The notes: generated by a model not told the origin, from the letters alone. 64,000 bases of DNA from Druceiella hillmani (GCA_039881145.1 JAYKKI010000060.1:7581001-7645000); one strand, 5' to 3'. Shown: positions 25,964 to 39,600, counted from the stretch's first letter. Program-made: numbers and translations.

Positions 25964-26298
25964 AGGAAGTTTCACTTAATTAAGTGGGTATTTTTATTCG
26001 TTCTAATAACACTTGTCGTATCCATCGCTAGGTTGTGTGAATAATTAAATTAAAATGTTAAGAAAAACATTAATGAACTATGCGATCTCCATCACAGAAA
26101 ATGCTCTGTCAAGTATAAAGATAATGAGAACAACCGAAGCCTCTAAATGGCGCCGTTTTTTTATCTTTCCGGTCATGTTTTATCTTGCCGGCACTGTACT
26201 TGGCCGCCTAAGCAACCAGATAGTGCATCGCCTCATTGGGTGTTTTGCTGGATGATGGTACATCACGACACTCATTGGCTGGTTAAGTGAAACTTCCT
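25964..26298. mobile_element. MITE-like element with 16-bp terminal inverted repeats
   Basis: The sequence aggaagtttcacttaa at 25964-25979 is the exact reverse complement of ttaagtgaaacttcct at 26283-26298. The 335-base interval is GC-richer in its right half (ggcgccgtt..., ccggcactgtac, ggccgccta). There is no transposase. The flanks show no clear target duplication (TTAA/TA-like on the left, AGG on the right), so the superfamily is undecided. Confidence 0.65.
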
Positions 26299-26569
26299 AG
26301 GTGCGATGCAGATAACATCCATTTTATTTCTGTATCATATTATCAGCATGTACCATCCTCGTTATCTTAGCATATACTTTCAGCGTTATTTCTTTTGTAC
26401 TTTCAGCCTTAGTGTTTTGGTTTATAAGCATTATTAATTTTTTTAGTGTTCTTTACTTTATTTTTGCTTTTCTTTCCTTAGAGTCCCAAGCTATTAAATT
26501 AGTAGATACTGAAAATGGCACAAATATGAATTTAGCCGATCCACCCTAAGGAGAGAAGTGGGGGGGGGG

Positions 26570-28000
26570 TGGCGACGACTCCATTCAGAGAGCCTATCCT
26601 GGGTGAAAGCCTATTCAGAGTGAAGCTAAGGAGACCAGTGAGGAATACAAGTTACATGTGATTATCCATTTCTCCAGCTCAACGTGGGGTGAGGCTCTGT
26701 AGCCATAGTCCTGCTCTCTATGATACTTAGGGCATTTAGATATTTTATCGTGTGTGTGTACAGGAGTAGTACACCCCTAGGGGACGCAACCTGGGTTTCG
26801 AACCTTTCCTCATTCTGGAGAAACCTTCTGCTGGTCAACTTGTCCGGAATACCTGCAACATTATATGGACCCTCAAAAGAGAGTGATATTGTTATCACTC
26901 TCGTCTCGAGTATGCTTACGAGGGATATACATAGCTAAAAGTAGAGTCGAGTCGAGCCGCCATAGAAAATTTTTACTATCTATCGAGATCCAGGCACGCC
27001 TCAGACCAGAACATCGAGCGCAAACCAGTACCTTATTTATAACGAGATTCGAAGAGTATAGTAAATTAAAAAATCGATCAGTTTGTTCAAATGACATGGG
27101 TGCTGTATTTCAATTTAGGGTCGTTAGCAAAGTCGGCAAGAGGGGAAGGGTTCAAGGTTCCTCCAGATCTATTAAAAAGGAACCCCTGGTTCCTTTTTAG
27201 TGGACCTGGAGATGGAGGAACGCCTCACTGCGGAGAGAGTTCAGACGGAAAACGTAACTACCAGCGCGCTAAGAATCACGGAACGGCTTGGGATGGTTTA
27301 AAGGTCAACCGGACGGCCTTAATGGATGCCCATTATAATTATAATAGGGATATTAAGAGGGCTACATGCTCTTATTTCCTTAACTTCTTGACTTGGATCC
27401 CTGGGGAGCCGTATATGTGCGGAATCTCTTGAAACTCATTTTTTTAAGACGATGATCCTGACCTTGACATTGTCGAACAACGGTGCATAAGGAATGCTGT
27501 TATAGCATAAGCATATTCCCAATTAGTAGCTACAACATTTAAAGCCAGGCGAATTCGATTCGACACTAATAATAAGCTTTGACCCTCAAAAGACCGAGGT
27601 TATTCTTTTCAAAGCACACTGACGAGCAGATCACCTGTGGTGATGGGTGGATCCAGGATCGATGTGCAGGATGATGTCACATACCTAAGATTCGACCTCA
27701 ACTCAAGGCGAAGGTTCCTGCCGCAAGCGCGATACATCGGAGAGGGCGTGGGTCATTTCGGCTCGTTGGGATATGCTGGGGGCTAAATACCTTCGAACAG
27801 ATGTATACAACAATGTACCTTGGTATATTAACATAGGCACTGTTGGTATGAGCTCTGTGTACAGCAGTGTATCCAGCAGGTAAGGAGGGTAATGCCTGTA
27901 GCGCACGCCTTTTATGGCTCTGACTAAAGCTCCAGACACTAGATGAAAGCTATAGAATCTTCTCGAAGGATGCGTTACTTATTTTGGTGGATCTTCTGTC
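26570..28000 (+). mobile_element. R1/Jockey-type LINE debris
   Basis: The + strand shows, across frameshifts, pieces of a non-LTR element. Around 27250-27430: YQRAKNHGTAWDGLKVN, then a helix-rich ALMDAHYNYNRDI stretch, then in the +1 frame LDPWGAVYVRNLLKL (compare the DPWG.AY.....K motif before the reverse transcriptase in R1 and relatives). Around 27575-27780: DPQKTEVILFKAH, then MGGSRIDVQDDVTYLRFDLN, matching the KTE..L....I..G..I.....YLG..LD block after the catalytic site. The palm with the catalytic aspartates is deleted between them. It lies inside the BEL/Pao relic. Confidence 0.65.
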
Positions 28001-28920
28001 TACTAATCTCTCGATTGTGGAACGCGCGATTAATTTTGTCTTATGGCATGAGCAATTTTGACGTGAATCCGTTGCGCTTTGAGTTTTTACCAGAAAAAAG
28101 TCATTTTGATAAAAAAGAAACGCATTTTAGAGATCATCTGTGCTCACTGGCCATCTAGGTGGTCCTCCCCTAGCTTTAGGTGTGAGACCACAGGATTGTT
28201 TTTTCCCAATATATCTAAAAGATTGAGTAAGACCGCAGCTCAATATTGATTACTGAGCCTCACAGTTTTTAACCAGGCATGGCGCCTTCGGCGTGAATTT
28301 ACATCGCTTATTTTAAAAGATAGCTCGGTTGTTTCTGAAGTTGCAAAAAACAGGACGTGAATTATGTTTTATTCCGCAGCAGTAAGCACGATGGTGGTAC
28401 AGTGTTGGTAGAGAACATGGATCAACATAGTGGAGAAATTTCATACAACTCCTTAGAAAGTGGTATCTTTATTTACTGTGACTTGTTGAGAGTAAGCCCA
28501 TATTTGAGGCATTTCGAGCGTTCACAAAAAGCGTCGTAGAAAAAATGGAGGTACTAAAAGGCTCATTGTGCAGATATAGTTTTTAGCTCTATGTTATGGA
28601 AGCGCTTGATACGGGATACTGTTGAAAAATTTTAAAGGTTCCTGTACATTTGGTGGACATGAGGCGGATCATTACGATTCCCTGGAGGGGTCTTGAGGTA
28701 ACCCAGATGATGGCTTGGAAGTGGTCTATACCGGAGGTTCTGATGCGCTTCAGGCAGCACTTTGTCACTGTTCCAGCCACAGTAGCCAAGATTTTCATAG
28801 GAATCCAAATATAACCGCAAGATAGAGACGCGCTCAGGTATCTGTGGGTGAGGTGGCCAACTGCGAGAAAACAGGTTGAACTCTCTCATCTTCGGCGAGA
28901 GGTAGGCAGGAACCTTCGAC
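28000..28920. other. Decayed GC-moderate sequence inside the BEL/Pao relic
   Basis: Overlapping frames exist on both strands (plus 27943-28158 and 28357-28539; minus 28589-28889). Base composition resembles the transposon debris on either side and not the AT-rich background. I could not match any peptide to a known domain. It is probably further LINE or Pol remnant. Confidence 0.35.
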
Positions 28921-28929
28921 AGTCATTAC

Positions 28930-29080
28930 TATGAAGAAATTAAACGTGTCGAAATTTAGCGAGACAGACCCCGAAGCTATCTTCGCCATAGTAAATAACT
29001 ATTATATCAACAATTACCTAGGAAAAACTACAGAAAAAGCGATAAAGACAGCATAAGAAGTTCCGGGCAACCATTGTAGC
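28930..29080 (+). pseudogene. BEL/Pao reverse transcriptase fragment
   Basis: A + strand frame reads KFSETDPEAIFAIVNNYYI, then NNYLGKTTEKAIKTA. In BEL/Pao elements the corresponding segment ends with HYVDDYLDS..T.EEAI; here the two catalytic Asp are replaced by Asn. It sits directly before the right LTR, implying a deletion of the rest of Pol. Confidence 0.55.
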
Positions 29081-29113
29081 CGACACAATGACCGGGCAGC
29101 TGCGGATTCAAAA

Positions 29114-29442
29114 TGTCATGTCATGAGAATCGGCGGCCGCAAAACAGGGACAACTGAGATATAAAAGACAATACTACAATTCAGTCAATCCGTTCAGTTC
29201 TATTCAGTTCGAGCCATCGATTCAGTTCAATTGTTCTGTAGAATCTGACTTTATGAATAGTAAAATATTAAATAAATAGGTGGTCTTATTTTCGGAGCGT
29301 AGTAATCATTTTAATCGACCTAGTGATCTTTCTACATCCTTTTTAGTCAATAACGATAGATCTGGTGAACATCGACTAAATTCCTCCATCCAATAACAAT
29401 CAAGTGCGGGGTTTTGACTTAGCGTTTGTCGCCCCGCACAAT
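29114..29442 (+). repeat. Right LTR of the BEL/Pao relic (borders approximate)
   Basis: It is the direct repeat of 22406-22737. Both start with a TGT and a cggcggccgc block, carry tagtaaaatattaa followed by cttatttt, and end after aaattcctcca with a caagt..gg.. block and CACA. The divergence between the two is large, so the insertion is old. Confidence 0.6.
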
Positions 29443-30457
29443 ATTGTGTCAAAAAATCTCAAATAATACGGAAATGCAGCACTTAATAAGTACTTTTAAT
29501 GAAAATGTAGCGGATCCTGCCCTATTTACACTTTTGAAATGAAACTAGCTCTTATTAGATAGTACAAAAAGCAAAATATGTAATTAGTTATCATCTATAG
29601 ATTTTACGAATACATCATATAGGATACATGGATGTAAATTTTAAAATGTATATTTTATAACACCTTATACTTATAAATCTAAGACTATAACTAATAAAGG
29701 AGAGCCCTATCATTGATATGTCTATCATGATGTCAGTCGGTTTTTATTTATTTTGGCTTTGTAGATGAAAACATTAGAAAAGATGCGTCAATATGAGACG
29801 CACCTATTCTAATGTTTTTTAACTTAATTGATGAATATTTTTGCTTTACTCTCTACTTCAAATCGTTTTATTCCGTTATTTACCATTCTCATAGTCGGTT
29901 ATATAATTCACAGATGACGTAAAATGTAACTAAAATATGCACGTAACACAAATATTATTTTGGCTTATCTTCTACACGGTATGTAGGAAGTTAAAAAAAT
30001 TTTAAGGAATGAGGTTAGTAACCCGTTTCGTAATGATGATACAATAGTTGTATAAACAAAGAAGTCACGTGTTACTTACATAGTTATTAATAGCCGTTAG
30101 AATTTCGCAACATATATATATCCTCATTGCAAACGTAAAAAAGTATACCTGACTTACAAATTATTTTTACCCATTTTATTTTGGACCTTCTGTTTAAGTA
30201 TTTTATATATTCCCACTAACAAGATTGTATTTTAGAAATTAAAGTAGAAAATATAACGTACTGGCAGTACCCGTATTATTACTGCAATAGACAGTTCTCT
30301 ATGAATGGCGAAAAATAACAAAAACGAAAGCTGTCAAAGGCGGAAATAATATTTACAAGTCCCGAGGTTATTTTCACTTCATAATCATAGTTTCGCTGCT
30401 TTGATGTAGACTTATAGCTGGACTTAAGTTTTCAAAGTAAATTTTGTAGTTTTCAAG
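29443..30457. other. Upstream region and presumed 5' UTR of the FEM1 gene
   Basis: AT-rich. It contains the miRNA-precursor-like hairpin at 29768-29818. The FEM1 transcription start must lie somewhere here or beyond a non-coding exon that I cannot see. An in-frame TAA at 30425-30427 precedes the chosen ATG. Confidence 0.5.
29768..29818. repeat. Inverted repeat with 22-base arms and 7-base loop
   Basis: 29768-29789 (aaaacattagaaaagatgcg + tc) pairs with 29797-29818. Only two positions differ, one of which could be a G-U pair in RNA. Arm length is miRNA-like, the loop is short. It could also be the core of a tiny palindromic element. Confidence 0.8.
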
Positions 30458-30618
30458 ATGTGGTCGGACGCTATTCACAATTCTGTTAACAAGAAGGAAG
30501 CGAATTGTGTGGATCCCGCGAAACAAAGAGATATTACATTTAACGAATTAGTGCAGGAATGTCGACATAGCGCCCCCGGAGCTCGTCTCAGTGCTAAATT
30601 ACGAATGGCATTGGAAAG
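30458..30618 (+). CDS. Fem1: Fem1 exon 1 (residues 1-54)
   Basis: It begins [13 protein letters not shown] and ends SAKLRMALE plus the first two bases of Arg54. The donor is ag|gtatat. The phase (two leftover bases) fits the exon 2 acceptor exactly, restoring [13 protein letters not shown]. The start ATG has A at -3. This N-terminal part is the least conserved, so the exon rests on splice phase, composition and the ..[16 protein letters not shown] pattern and not on a domain. Confidence 0.75.
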
Positions 30619-33600
30619 GTATATTAATAATTATTCGTTTCCTAATTTTGTTGCAAGTGCTTTTTGGCAAACAATGCGACTAAGGATATCTGTGTGACAA
30701 ACTTTCACATCACGGGTTATTTATTTGCATAGATAACAAGTTTATTTTCCTTTCACAATATCGTTATTATAATTTTAGAGGTTTCTAAAATAGAAATTTT
30801 TATAATCGTATTCGACCATTAATATTCTATTAGGTTCTTACTAAAGTTAGATAATGTGATTACGTACGTAGCAACGAAGTTTATGCGGAATGCCTTTATG
30901 TTTAATTGTATATTTCTGTTTTGAAAAAAGTCAATATATGAAACTCATTACTTACTATGTCATATATTTTTTACTCGCAATGACATTTACTAAAAATAAA
31001 CTATGTGGGGGGTAGACCAGACCCCACATCCTTTTTAATAGCCTAGATGATTGTGGCCTCCCAGGTGTGCTGTTTTTTTTGTATGGCATGTATTTTAGGA
31101 AAACTACACATTTTGATCTAGTACCTGAATTATAGAATATAGTGACATGTTTTTGCACCAACTTTATGGTTCAATGTCTTCTGTCACAGCCATTTTTCTC
31201 AGAAAATCTTCCAACGTAGGAACTTGAAATTATACGTATTTAATGATGAACTTCTTTTTCAAATTAATGTTTCCTATAGGGTTATCATTTGGAACAGCGA
31301 TTTATAAGGATTACAAAACTTCCTTTCAAGATTCTGGATAATATAGTTCGACAGGTATTACTGAAATGTTTCACAAAATATTTGTCACTCCCTCTGGTCT
31401 GCTAAAGTGAAAATTATAAAAAGAAACAGTATTGCTAAAACTTGATCTAAACTTTACTGAAAAATAAGATTTTTCAGTAATGATCTAAATCTCATAGTTT
31501 TTGAAATTATGTTATTTTTACGCTCGTGAAAGCACATAGTGTGCAATATATTTACTTACATAGCGAAAAATAAAACGTCTAAATTGTTTAATAGAAATAC
31601 TATGTATCCTTATATATTTATACGTGCACGAAAGCCTCTACAGGTTATTCAGATATTGTGCGATTGCTCGAGTTATTGTATTTCTTGAATTTTTTTACTT
31701 TTAACTGCTATAACTTTTGATCGAATTGATTTATGCAGAGAAAGTGTTCACACAAAGATTTAAAAATATCTCAAAACATTATACGTGTCTTGCAGTTTTC
31801 TACTGGACGTGAGGAGGATATTAATGCAATATGTAATTGAACTTTGCATGTAAAATTAAAGTAAAGTTACAGATGGTTTTGTCTTTTGAAATTTTTATAA
31901 GCTATAATGGATGTTACAAGTAGGTGTAAAGCAGCCATTAATATGCTTTTTTTAATGTAATTGCTAATTATATTTTGGTAAAGTAAGCCATGGGCGTAGC
32001 TAAGGCTGAGCAAATGGGGACAATTATCCTATATTGGTTCAAGGGAAAAAAATAGTAATTTAGATGAAGTAAAACATTTACATATAATGAATGTCAATTA
32101 AATTGGGTTATTTTTTAAACAACAAACTATCTCCTATTATTTACTTATGAACCAATAATTGAAAAGTTTCAAATATTTTCTTCCCGCTACAAAAAAAATT
32201 GTTAGTTTTTTCACAGTCATATATCATAATTACATTGCAAAGATCTTTTCTATATCTCTATATAAATTGTTTGTTTTTCACTTCTGAATTATGGTTATTT
32301 TTAAAGAAACATAGGAAATGAGGTCTTTGAATATAAAACACAAATTTGAAGAAAGTAAAAAAAATAAAACATCTAATAACAAGAAAATGAAGCATCTTAT
32401 CTTTTGAAGGCACCACCTTCGAAAGATAAGAGCTTTACATTCACTCAAACATGATTTCTTATCAATTTTTTTTTGATTTGGAGAATTTAAATCTTATTTT
32501 TGTTCACACATTTGCCCATTATATAGTTTTTTTTATATGTTTTAAAATATAATCATTAAATAAAAGGCTGAGTCAAATTTTCCTTTGTTTCGCATATATG
32601 CAATGCAGGCTACACCTATGAAATAACCTTTCATTTAAAGAAGAAATCAGAAATAACTAGGAGCGCATCATATTAAGAAGATTTATATATTGGATAATGA
32701 CAATAGCTGTTTACTGAATTTATATAAACTATTTTCTGTACACAGTCCTTATATATACTTTTTCATTTTATATGAATGTCCGATGAAAAAGTTTCAAATG
32801 AATGTCTGATGAAAAACTGTGTCCAAATGTCTGATAAAAAGTGTGGAAGTTCTGAGGCCTGAAAAGTTTCATAACTACTAATATCAACATTTAATATTTC
32901 GATACGTAAATAACCTTCTATTCCCAAGTGAAGAAATGCCTTTTATTGTCCAATTGTAAAATTGTTGCATTATCTTTTGAAATATGAATCGCTTTCCGAG
33001 TCATTGAAATGTTTTGTATGATATATTTTTATTACATTTCTTGTTGGTTGAAAATATATTAATTTAATCCTCTTGGTGCTATATTACGTTAATGTTTAGT
33101 ATTCTTCGTCAATTTCTTCAGTATAATTGTTTTATTTTGTATCGAATGAGAAGGTCATTGATAGAAAAATGAAGTTTGATAATATAAATTGTTTTCATGG
33201 AAATGTATTATAATCATGTATATAATGTTCTTATCTAATGAGTATAATATCATTTATATTTATCTTCAATGGTGGTTTTTAGTAATTTGGACTATTTTTG
33301 AGTGTCATAGTCATGACCTTGACAATAGTTTTGAAGATGGGTTGTTATTTACAACTTTTATATCTTAGAGCACCACCTACTGGGACAGTTTGTGTATATG
33401 AACATGCCCACTTAAAGCTTCTAAAATTTGAAGTGAGTTTCTATTTCGTTTTCGAGACTTGTTTTATACTGCTGTACATAATATATCTCCAGATTTGGAA
33501 AACCGTATTATTCTCTAGATATACTCCTTTAAAATTTAAACCTATATCCTAGAAAACCTGAGAAAATTGTATTAGATTCCAACTGGATGTCAGATAGTTT

Positions 33601-36600
33601 GTCTTGGTACATAGATAGTAATCACGTTGTTGTTGTTGAAAAGGTTATAATGTTAGATTGTTTACTGTTTGTGTGTTAAATTTTTGGTTGTACAATTATT
33701 TTTGGTTAGACATTGTTGTCCATATTTCGTTATTGCTTGGGATTTAGGTAATTAAATAGACTAATTTTAGTTCTTATAATCTTACTTTTATTAACCCGAT
33801 ACAATGAAAAATAATAATATGTTACAAAACAATGGATACCTGATTTATGGGACCAATTTGTAACACTATCTTTTTCTATTTGTCAAGACTTTTATTAATT
33901 TTAACCGTACACTTGCTAGGGCCGGGCCTAATTAATGAAAAAAGCCACTGAAGGTGTTAAATCTTACTTTTCACTTTAACCCGTTTGTCAATCGATCTTC
34001 GACTCCTTAAGAGACAAATTTATAAATTTAAAATTTACACGTTATGTATTGCATCGATCCAGAACTAAAAATTATTATTAAAATGTTTTATAATATTTAA
34101 TTATTATACAAAAAAGATTTAAAAGAGCTCTACATTATCGTTCTGTTTGTTTAAAACTATCTTATGAAATATCTTGCTTGATAATTATAAGTGTGACGCC
34201 TCGATAACGGGTGTTCATTGTTAGAATTAATGGTTGTTCATAACATATGACATGGTAACTGCGATAGTCCATCATATAACAATTCACAAACCTAAACTTA
34301 AAATCCTAATGGATCCTTATATCACATTCATAACGCAGGAAAAAATGCCGGTGTTAGAGATGTGTGACCTTTTAATAAAGAGATGATGTCTTTCGATATT
34401 CTTACTAGTGTGTAACATTCAGCTCAGAACAGGTATGAAGGACATAGTTTGTGTAATACATGAACAATAAGTACGTAAATTAATAGTCAGAATTATGAAT
34501 TGATTTACTTTCATTTCAAAATTACAATATTTTATGCCTTGAATATCTATAAAATATATTGACTGTTCATTTGTTTGGTTCTTTGTGGAGTCGTCAAAAT
34601 ACAAAATAGTGTAATGTATGTTAGTAGGATACTTTTAGTAGTTTATGGCAAAAGGCATTGATTCCGAAAACGGGCTATATGGAATCTAAGGGTCAATTTC
34701 AACCGGCTGAGGGCCTGCGTCAGTGGGAAAATCATGTGACTGAGCGGACCACATTTTGGTAAATCCTAATCAACTTTCGGGTGGTCTGTAAATGACATAC
34801 CTGTATAAAAACTACTCAGAATCGTTAAAAAATGAACTGCTTAAAATTAATTGGTAAAATTTGTTTTCTTAGTTGGTAGAACCTTTCTTAATTACTAAGC
34901 CAAATTTGAGTGCAATCTGTCAACTAGTGTGTTTACAGCAGCTGTCGTAATAGTTCGACATCAAAGTTGCTCTGCAAATTTTATTGTGGATAAATTAGTT
35001 GAACAAAGAGTTTGCCTTCAATTTAGTGTTTCAAATGAAATTTCTTGTGTCGAATAATTAAAAATGTTAAAAAAGGCCTATGGTGACTTGACTATGTCGA
35101 AAATACAGGCGAAGAGGGGCATGAAGTGGTCAAAGATTAGCCTCATCCCGGACGGCCTTTGACGTCTATCACTGACGATAACATCGAAAAACTACTGCTT
35201 GAAAATTATTATTTATTCGTTATTACGTTTAAAGAGTTGGCTCGAGAGTTGGACATAGATAAAATGACCGCTCATGGAATTTTCACCAATGTTTTGTACA
35301 TGATGCGCGTTACTGCAATACTGCTTCTGTAAGAACTTATTTTTTTGCAAAGAGAAAGTCGATTGAGCAATTGAATTGAATAAATAGAATGAATTGATAG
35401 ATTGAAGACATCGATTGATCGATTGAATTGAATAAATAGAATTAATTATTGAATTGATAGATTGAAGACATTGATTGATCAATTGAATTGAATAAATAGA
35501 ATTAATGATTGAATTGATAGATTGAAGACATCGATTGATCAATTGAATTGAATAAATAGAATTAATGATTGAATTGATAGATTGAAGACATCGATTGTCG
35601 ATTGAATTGAATAAATAGAATGAATGATTGATTGATAGATTGAAGACATCGATTGATCGATTGAATTGAATAAATAGAATTAATGATTGAATTGATAGAT
35701 TGAAGACATCAATTGTCGATTGAATTGAATAAATAGAATGAATTATTGATTGATAGATTGAAGACATCGATTGATCGATTGAATTGAATAAATAGAATTA
35801 ATGATTGAATTGATAGATTGAAGACATCAATTGTCAATTGAATTGAATAAATAGAATGAATGATGGATTGATAGATTGAAGACATCGATTGATAGATTTA
35901 AGACATCAAACGGGATGCTCAGCAGGAATTAAAAGCTAACTAAGCCACTTTCGGCCTATGAGAAGTGTATGGAAGAGTGTACATGGCGTTAAAACAGTTG
36001 TATTGCATACAATGGGGATTGTTTTAAAGTGGACAAAATACATTTTGATGAAAGAACTATTCTGCGTAGTTTTTATATGGATAGCAAACACATAACATAG
36101 AGTATGTGTACCATAGAGGTATAATTATATTTCATATGCAGGTTTTTAAACATTTTTAAATCGGTAGAAACACAAGTTTTCATATCAGTATTTCTGGCTT
36201 CAAAAAGAAGTACCTGTGGCTTATCCTGCATTACGGATTATAATAAGAAAGTTTTTATAGCTTTTCCATCTCCATACCTTGTGGAAATGGGTTTTAGCGC
36301 ATTTGCCATCTTCTTGCGAAAAAAGATATTGATTGCAAATTATCAAAAAGAAATCATTAACATTTCTCACAAATTTGAAGATTTGAATCCTTCCCATTAA
36401 AATCATTTTATGTACTAATTTTATATGGGAATTTCTCTAGGGTTCTGATCTATGTTATTCTTTTTTTTTTTCAATTGTCCACTTTACATAAAGAAACACT
36501 AATATAATTAGCAGCATTGCCTCAACAATGACGAACACATTTGATGTTAATATGTTTAGGTAGACAGGGAATCTATGGAAGAAAGAAATCGGCAAATGGG

Positions 36601-39600
36601 CTATGGGCACAAAAGTTTGGGAACCTAAGGCATAAAGAATGTAAGTTTGCATTGTAATTGGTCAGAATTTCGTATTTTTATAAAGTTTACCACTCAAAAC
36701 TCATTGAAGTATCAATTTTTTTTCATATGTTTTGAAACATTTTCATTTAGATATAATAAAAAAGTGCATTTTTTTCCTTTTATGCGTGACATTTAAAGGT
36801 CACGTTTTATACATTTGATAGAGGAAAAATGGTCAAAAGAATTTGGGCAGAAGTAGCAAAAAAATTGAGTCTGAAAATAACAGAACTACCAATGACTCAA
36901 TTTTTTGGCCCATTTTCGGTTAGGTCTAGGAGCATTGGTCATTTAATATCAAATTTTTTGTTTATTTTTTTTAAAATAAAACATAATTAAATTATATCCC
37001 AAATATAATTAAAAGTGCTTTTTAACATTGTACCTTATAAAAAGAAAAATGAAAGATTAGTTTCACTAATAAGAGTTTTATTTCCCGCTTTTTATTAAAT
37101 AGAATTTGATTATAAGTGGGGCGAAGGCAATCTATTCTATAAGAAGGGATGTCTAGTATATTATACGGGTGGTCTACCAGAAAATAAAAAATATTTAATA
37201 TGTAACTCAATTATATATCATTAATAATTAGATTGTGTATATTTTAAGCTTGTATGGACTACACCAATCTACATGTGACTTGTAACTTGTGGTAGATTTT
37301 TTGTGCTAATTACGACAGAAATTTTTTTAATTTCTCACTTTTAGTCTTAACAAATAAATTTTTATATAGGACTAAAAAAATATATTACAATAAACAGTCT
37401 CATTTTGGAAATTGTTTACTCATCGCCAGGCTACCATGTGCGGTCCGTAAGGAAGTCTCGTGTCGCATGATGGATGGATCTGCGCCGCTCTTCATTGCAT
37501 GCAAGCGGGGCAACCTAGAGATCGTGGAGTACCTTATCAACGTCTGCGGTGTGGATCTGGAGCAGAGGGGACTCTATGAGGTGCCCGATGACAGGTGTAG
37601 AAATTTTTCAGTTAATTTTTATGCTGTAAACATTTTAGAGGTTTTAGTATTTGGTACGTGCTTGTATCAAAAATGAAAAAAAAATGTCGAAATATCATTT
37701 AATGTAGTTTATAGAGAATAAAATGAAAGAGTCATGTCTATAGATATATTCTTGAATTTTGATGTCTATTTGATTTCCACAATTATTCGAAACTAGAGGC
37801 AAATGTGGAATAAATTGATGATTTAATAACTATTTTGATTCACTTAAATTGCACGATAGCTAGTGGCCTTTCAAATTACACAGTGAGATCATTAAAAGTT
37901 ATCTAAGCAATCTATTTGTGAATCACTATACTACGATACCAACCACGATATCTAGTGATAATTTTATATAAATAATATTATGAGACATCCCAAACTGCTT
38001 GAAAAAACGCTTCAAAATTTTTGTTTTTAATGTAATTAACTCTTTAAGCCTTTCAAATTGCATAGCGAGATCATTAAAAGTTATCTAAGCAATCTATTTG
38101 TGAATCACTATACTACGATACCAACCACGATATCTAGTGATAATTTTATATAAATAATATTATTAGACATCCCAAACTGCTTGAGAAAACTGCTTCAAAA
38201 TGTTTGTTTTTAATGTAATTAACTCTTTAAGCCTTTCAAATTGCACAGTGCGATCATTAAAAGTTATCTAAGCAATCTATTTGTGAATCACTATACTACG
38301 ATACCAACCACGATATCTAGTGATAATTTTATATAAATAATATTATGAGACATCCCAAACTGCTTGAGAAAACTGCTTCAAAATTTTTGTTTTTAATGTA
38401 ATTAACTATTTAAGCCTTTCAAATTACACAGTGAGATCATTAAAAGTTATCTAAGCAATCTATTTGTGAATCACTATACTACGATACCAACCGCGATATG
38501 TAGTGATAATATTATATAAATAATATTATGACTACATTCCAAACTATTTAAGAAAACTGCTTCAAAATTTTTGTTTTTAATGTAATTAACTATTTAAGCC
38601 TTTCAAATTACGCAGTGAGTTCATTAAAAGTTATCTAAGCAAATCACTATACTACAATACCAACCGCGATATGTAGTGATAATATTATATAAATAATATT
38701 ATGACTACATTTCAAACTATTTAAGAAAACTGCTTCAAAATTTTTGTTTTTAATGTAATTAACTATTTAAGCCTTTCAAATTACACAGTGAGTTCATTAA
38801 AAGTTACCTAAGCAATCTATTTGTGAATCACTATACTATGATACCAACCATGATGTAGTGATAATATTATATAAAAAATATTATGACTACGTCCCAATAA
38901 GTGATAATTACTTAAGAAAACTGCTTCAAAATTTTGTTTTTAATATAATTTTATTATTATTTAACAATATATGTTTTTCTCACAAAGTCGATTGCCAACA
39001 AGGAATTTACACATGTCGTCATAATAATCATTTCAAATATTTTAGGTAATCGACAAAAACATAAGTATTATGTTGTTGTGGATTACGTAAAATATGTCAA
39101 TTGTATTGATAACATTTGTCATATTCTAGATGATTGAGGAGAAAAATATATTTACATTTGCATGAAATGCACAAACACGACGTTGGTAATTGCCTTTGTG
39201 ACGTGATATATAAGTAGTTATATTTCATTTAAAAATATATATAAAATGTTCCTGCTTTGTATTAAGTATTTTATAAACTAATTATTATATTGAAATGATG
39301 GTTTTTAGGTACAGCTCAGTATAGCACAGCTCAGTATAACTGTAGTGTGCGTAATGTTTTAATGTAATTTTCTTACTGTGGTAAACATTTTTATTGTATA
39401 TTTTGCAATGTAAATGCAATAATAATTTATCGAACAATGACTTTCATTGCACACCCTCATCACTCACTTTATGAAAACGTGCTGAAGTATCTCTAGATGT
39501 CTATGTGGCAGTTCTCTAGATATCTATGTGGCAGATCACAAATGGAAAAATGAAAACCTATGAAAGTAAGAACCCCTATGAAACTTATGAAATTGACTTT

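Larger units (their letters stand above)
22406..29442 (+). mobile_element. Old BEL/Pao LTR retrotransposon with nested insertions
   Basis: Two directly repeated, diverged terminal sequences of about 330 bases (22406-22737 and 29114-29442) flank an interior with BEL/Pao protein remnants in order. A Gag domain of the DUF1759 type lies at about 22945-23150 (LPTFNGTHQDWLLFKAAY, then KLREVINNHLI). A protease-region motif, KPNILIGHDEW, lies at about 23710 (compare P.LLIGQDNW in this group). A mutated reverse-transcriptase box, NNYYINNYL, lies near 28995 where active copies have HYVDDYL, followed by a TTEKAIKTA block. The interior is broken by stops and interrupted by a MITE (25964-26298) and R1-like LINE debris (about 26570-28000). 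It is non-functional. Confidence 0.72.

Noticed and set aside
35213..35767. 184-residue minus-strand frame rich in Ser, Ile, Asn and Gln
   Set aside because: It is a by-product of the 59-bp minisatellite inside a mariner relic, on the strand opposite to the transposase.
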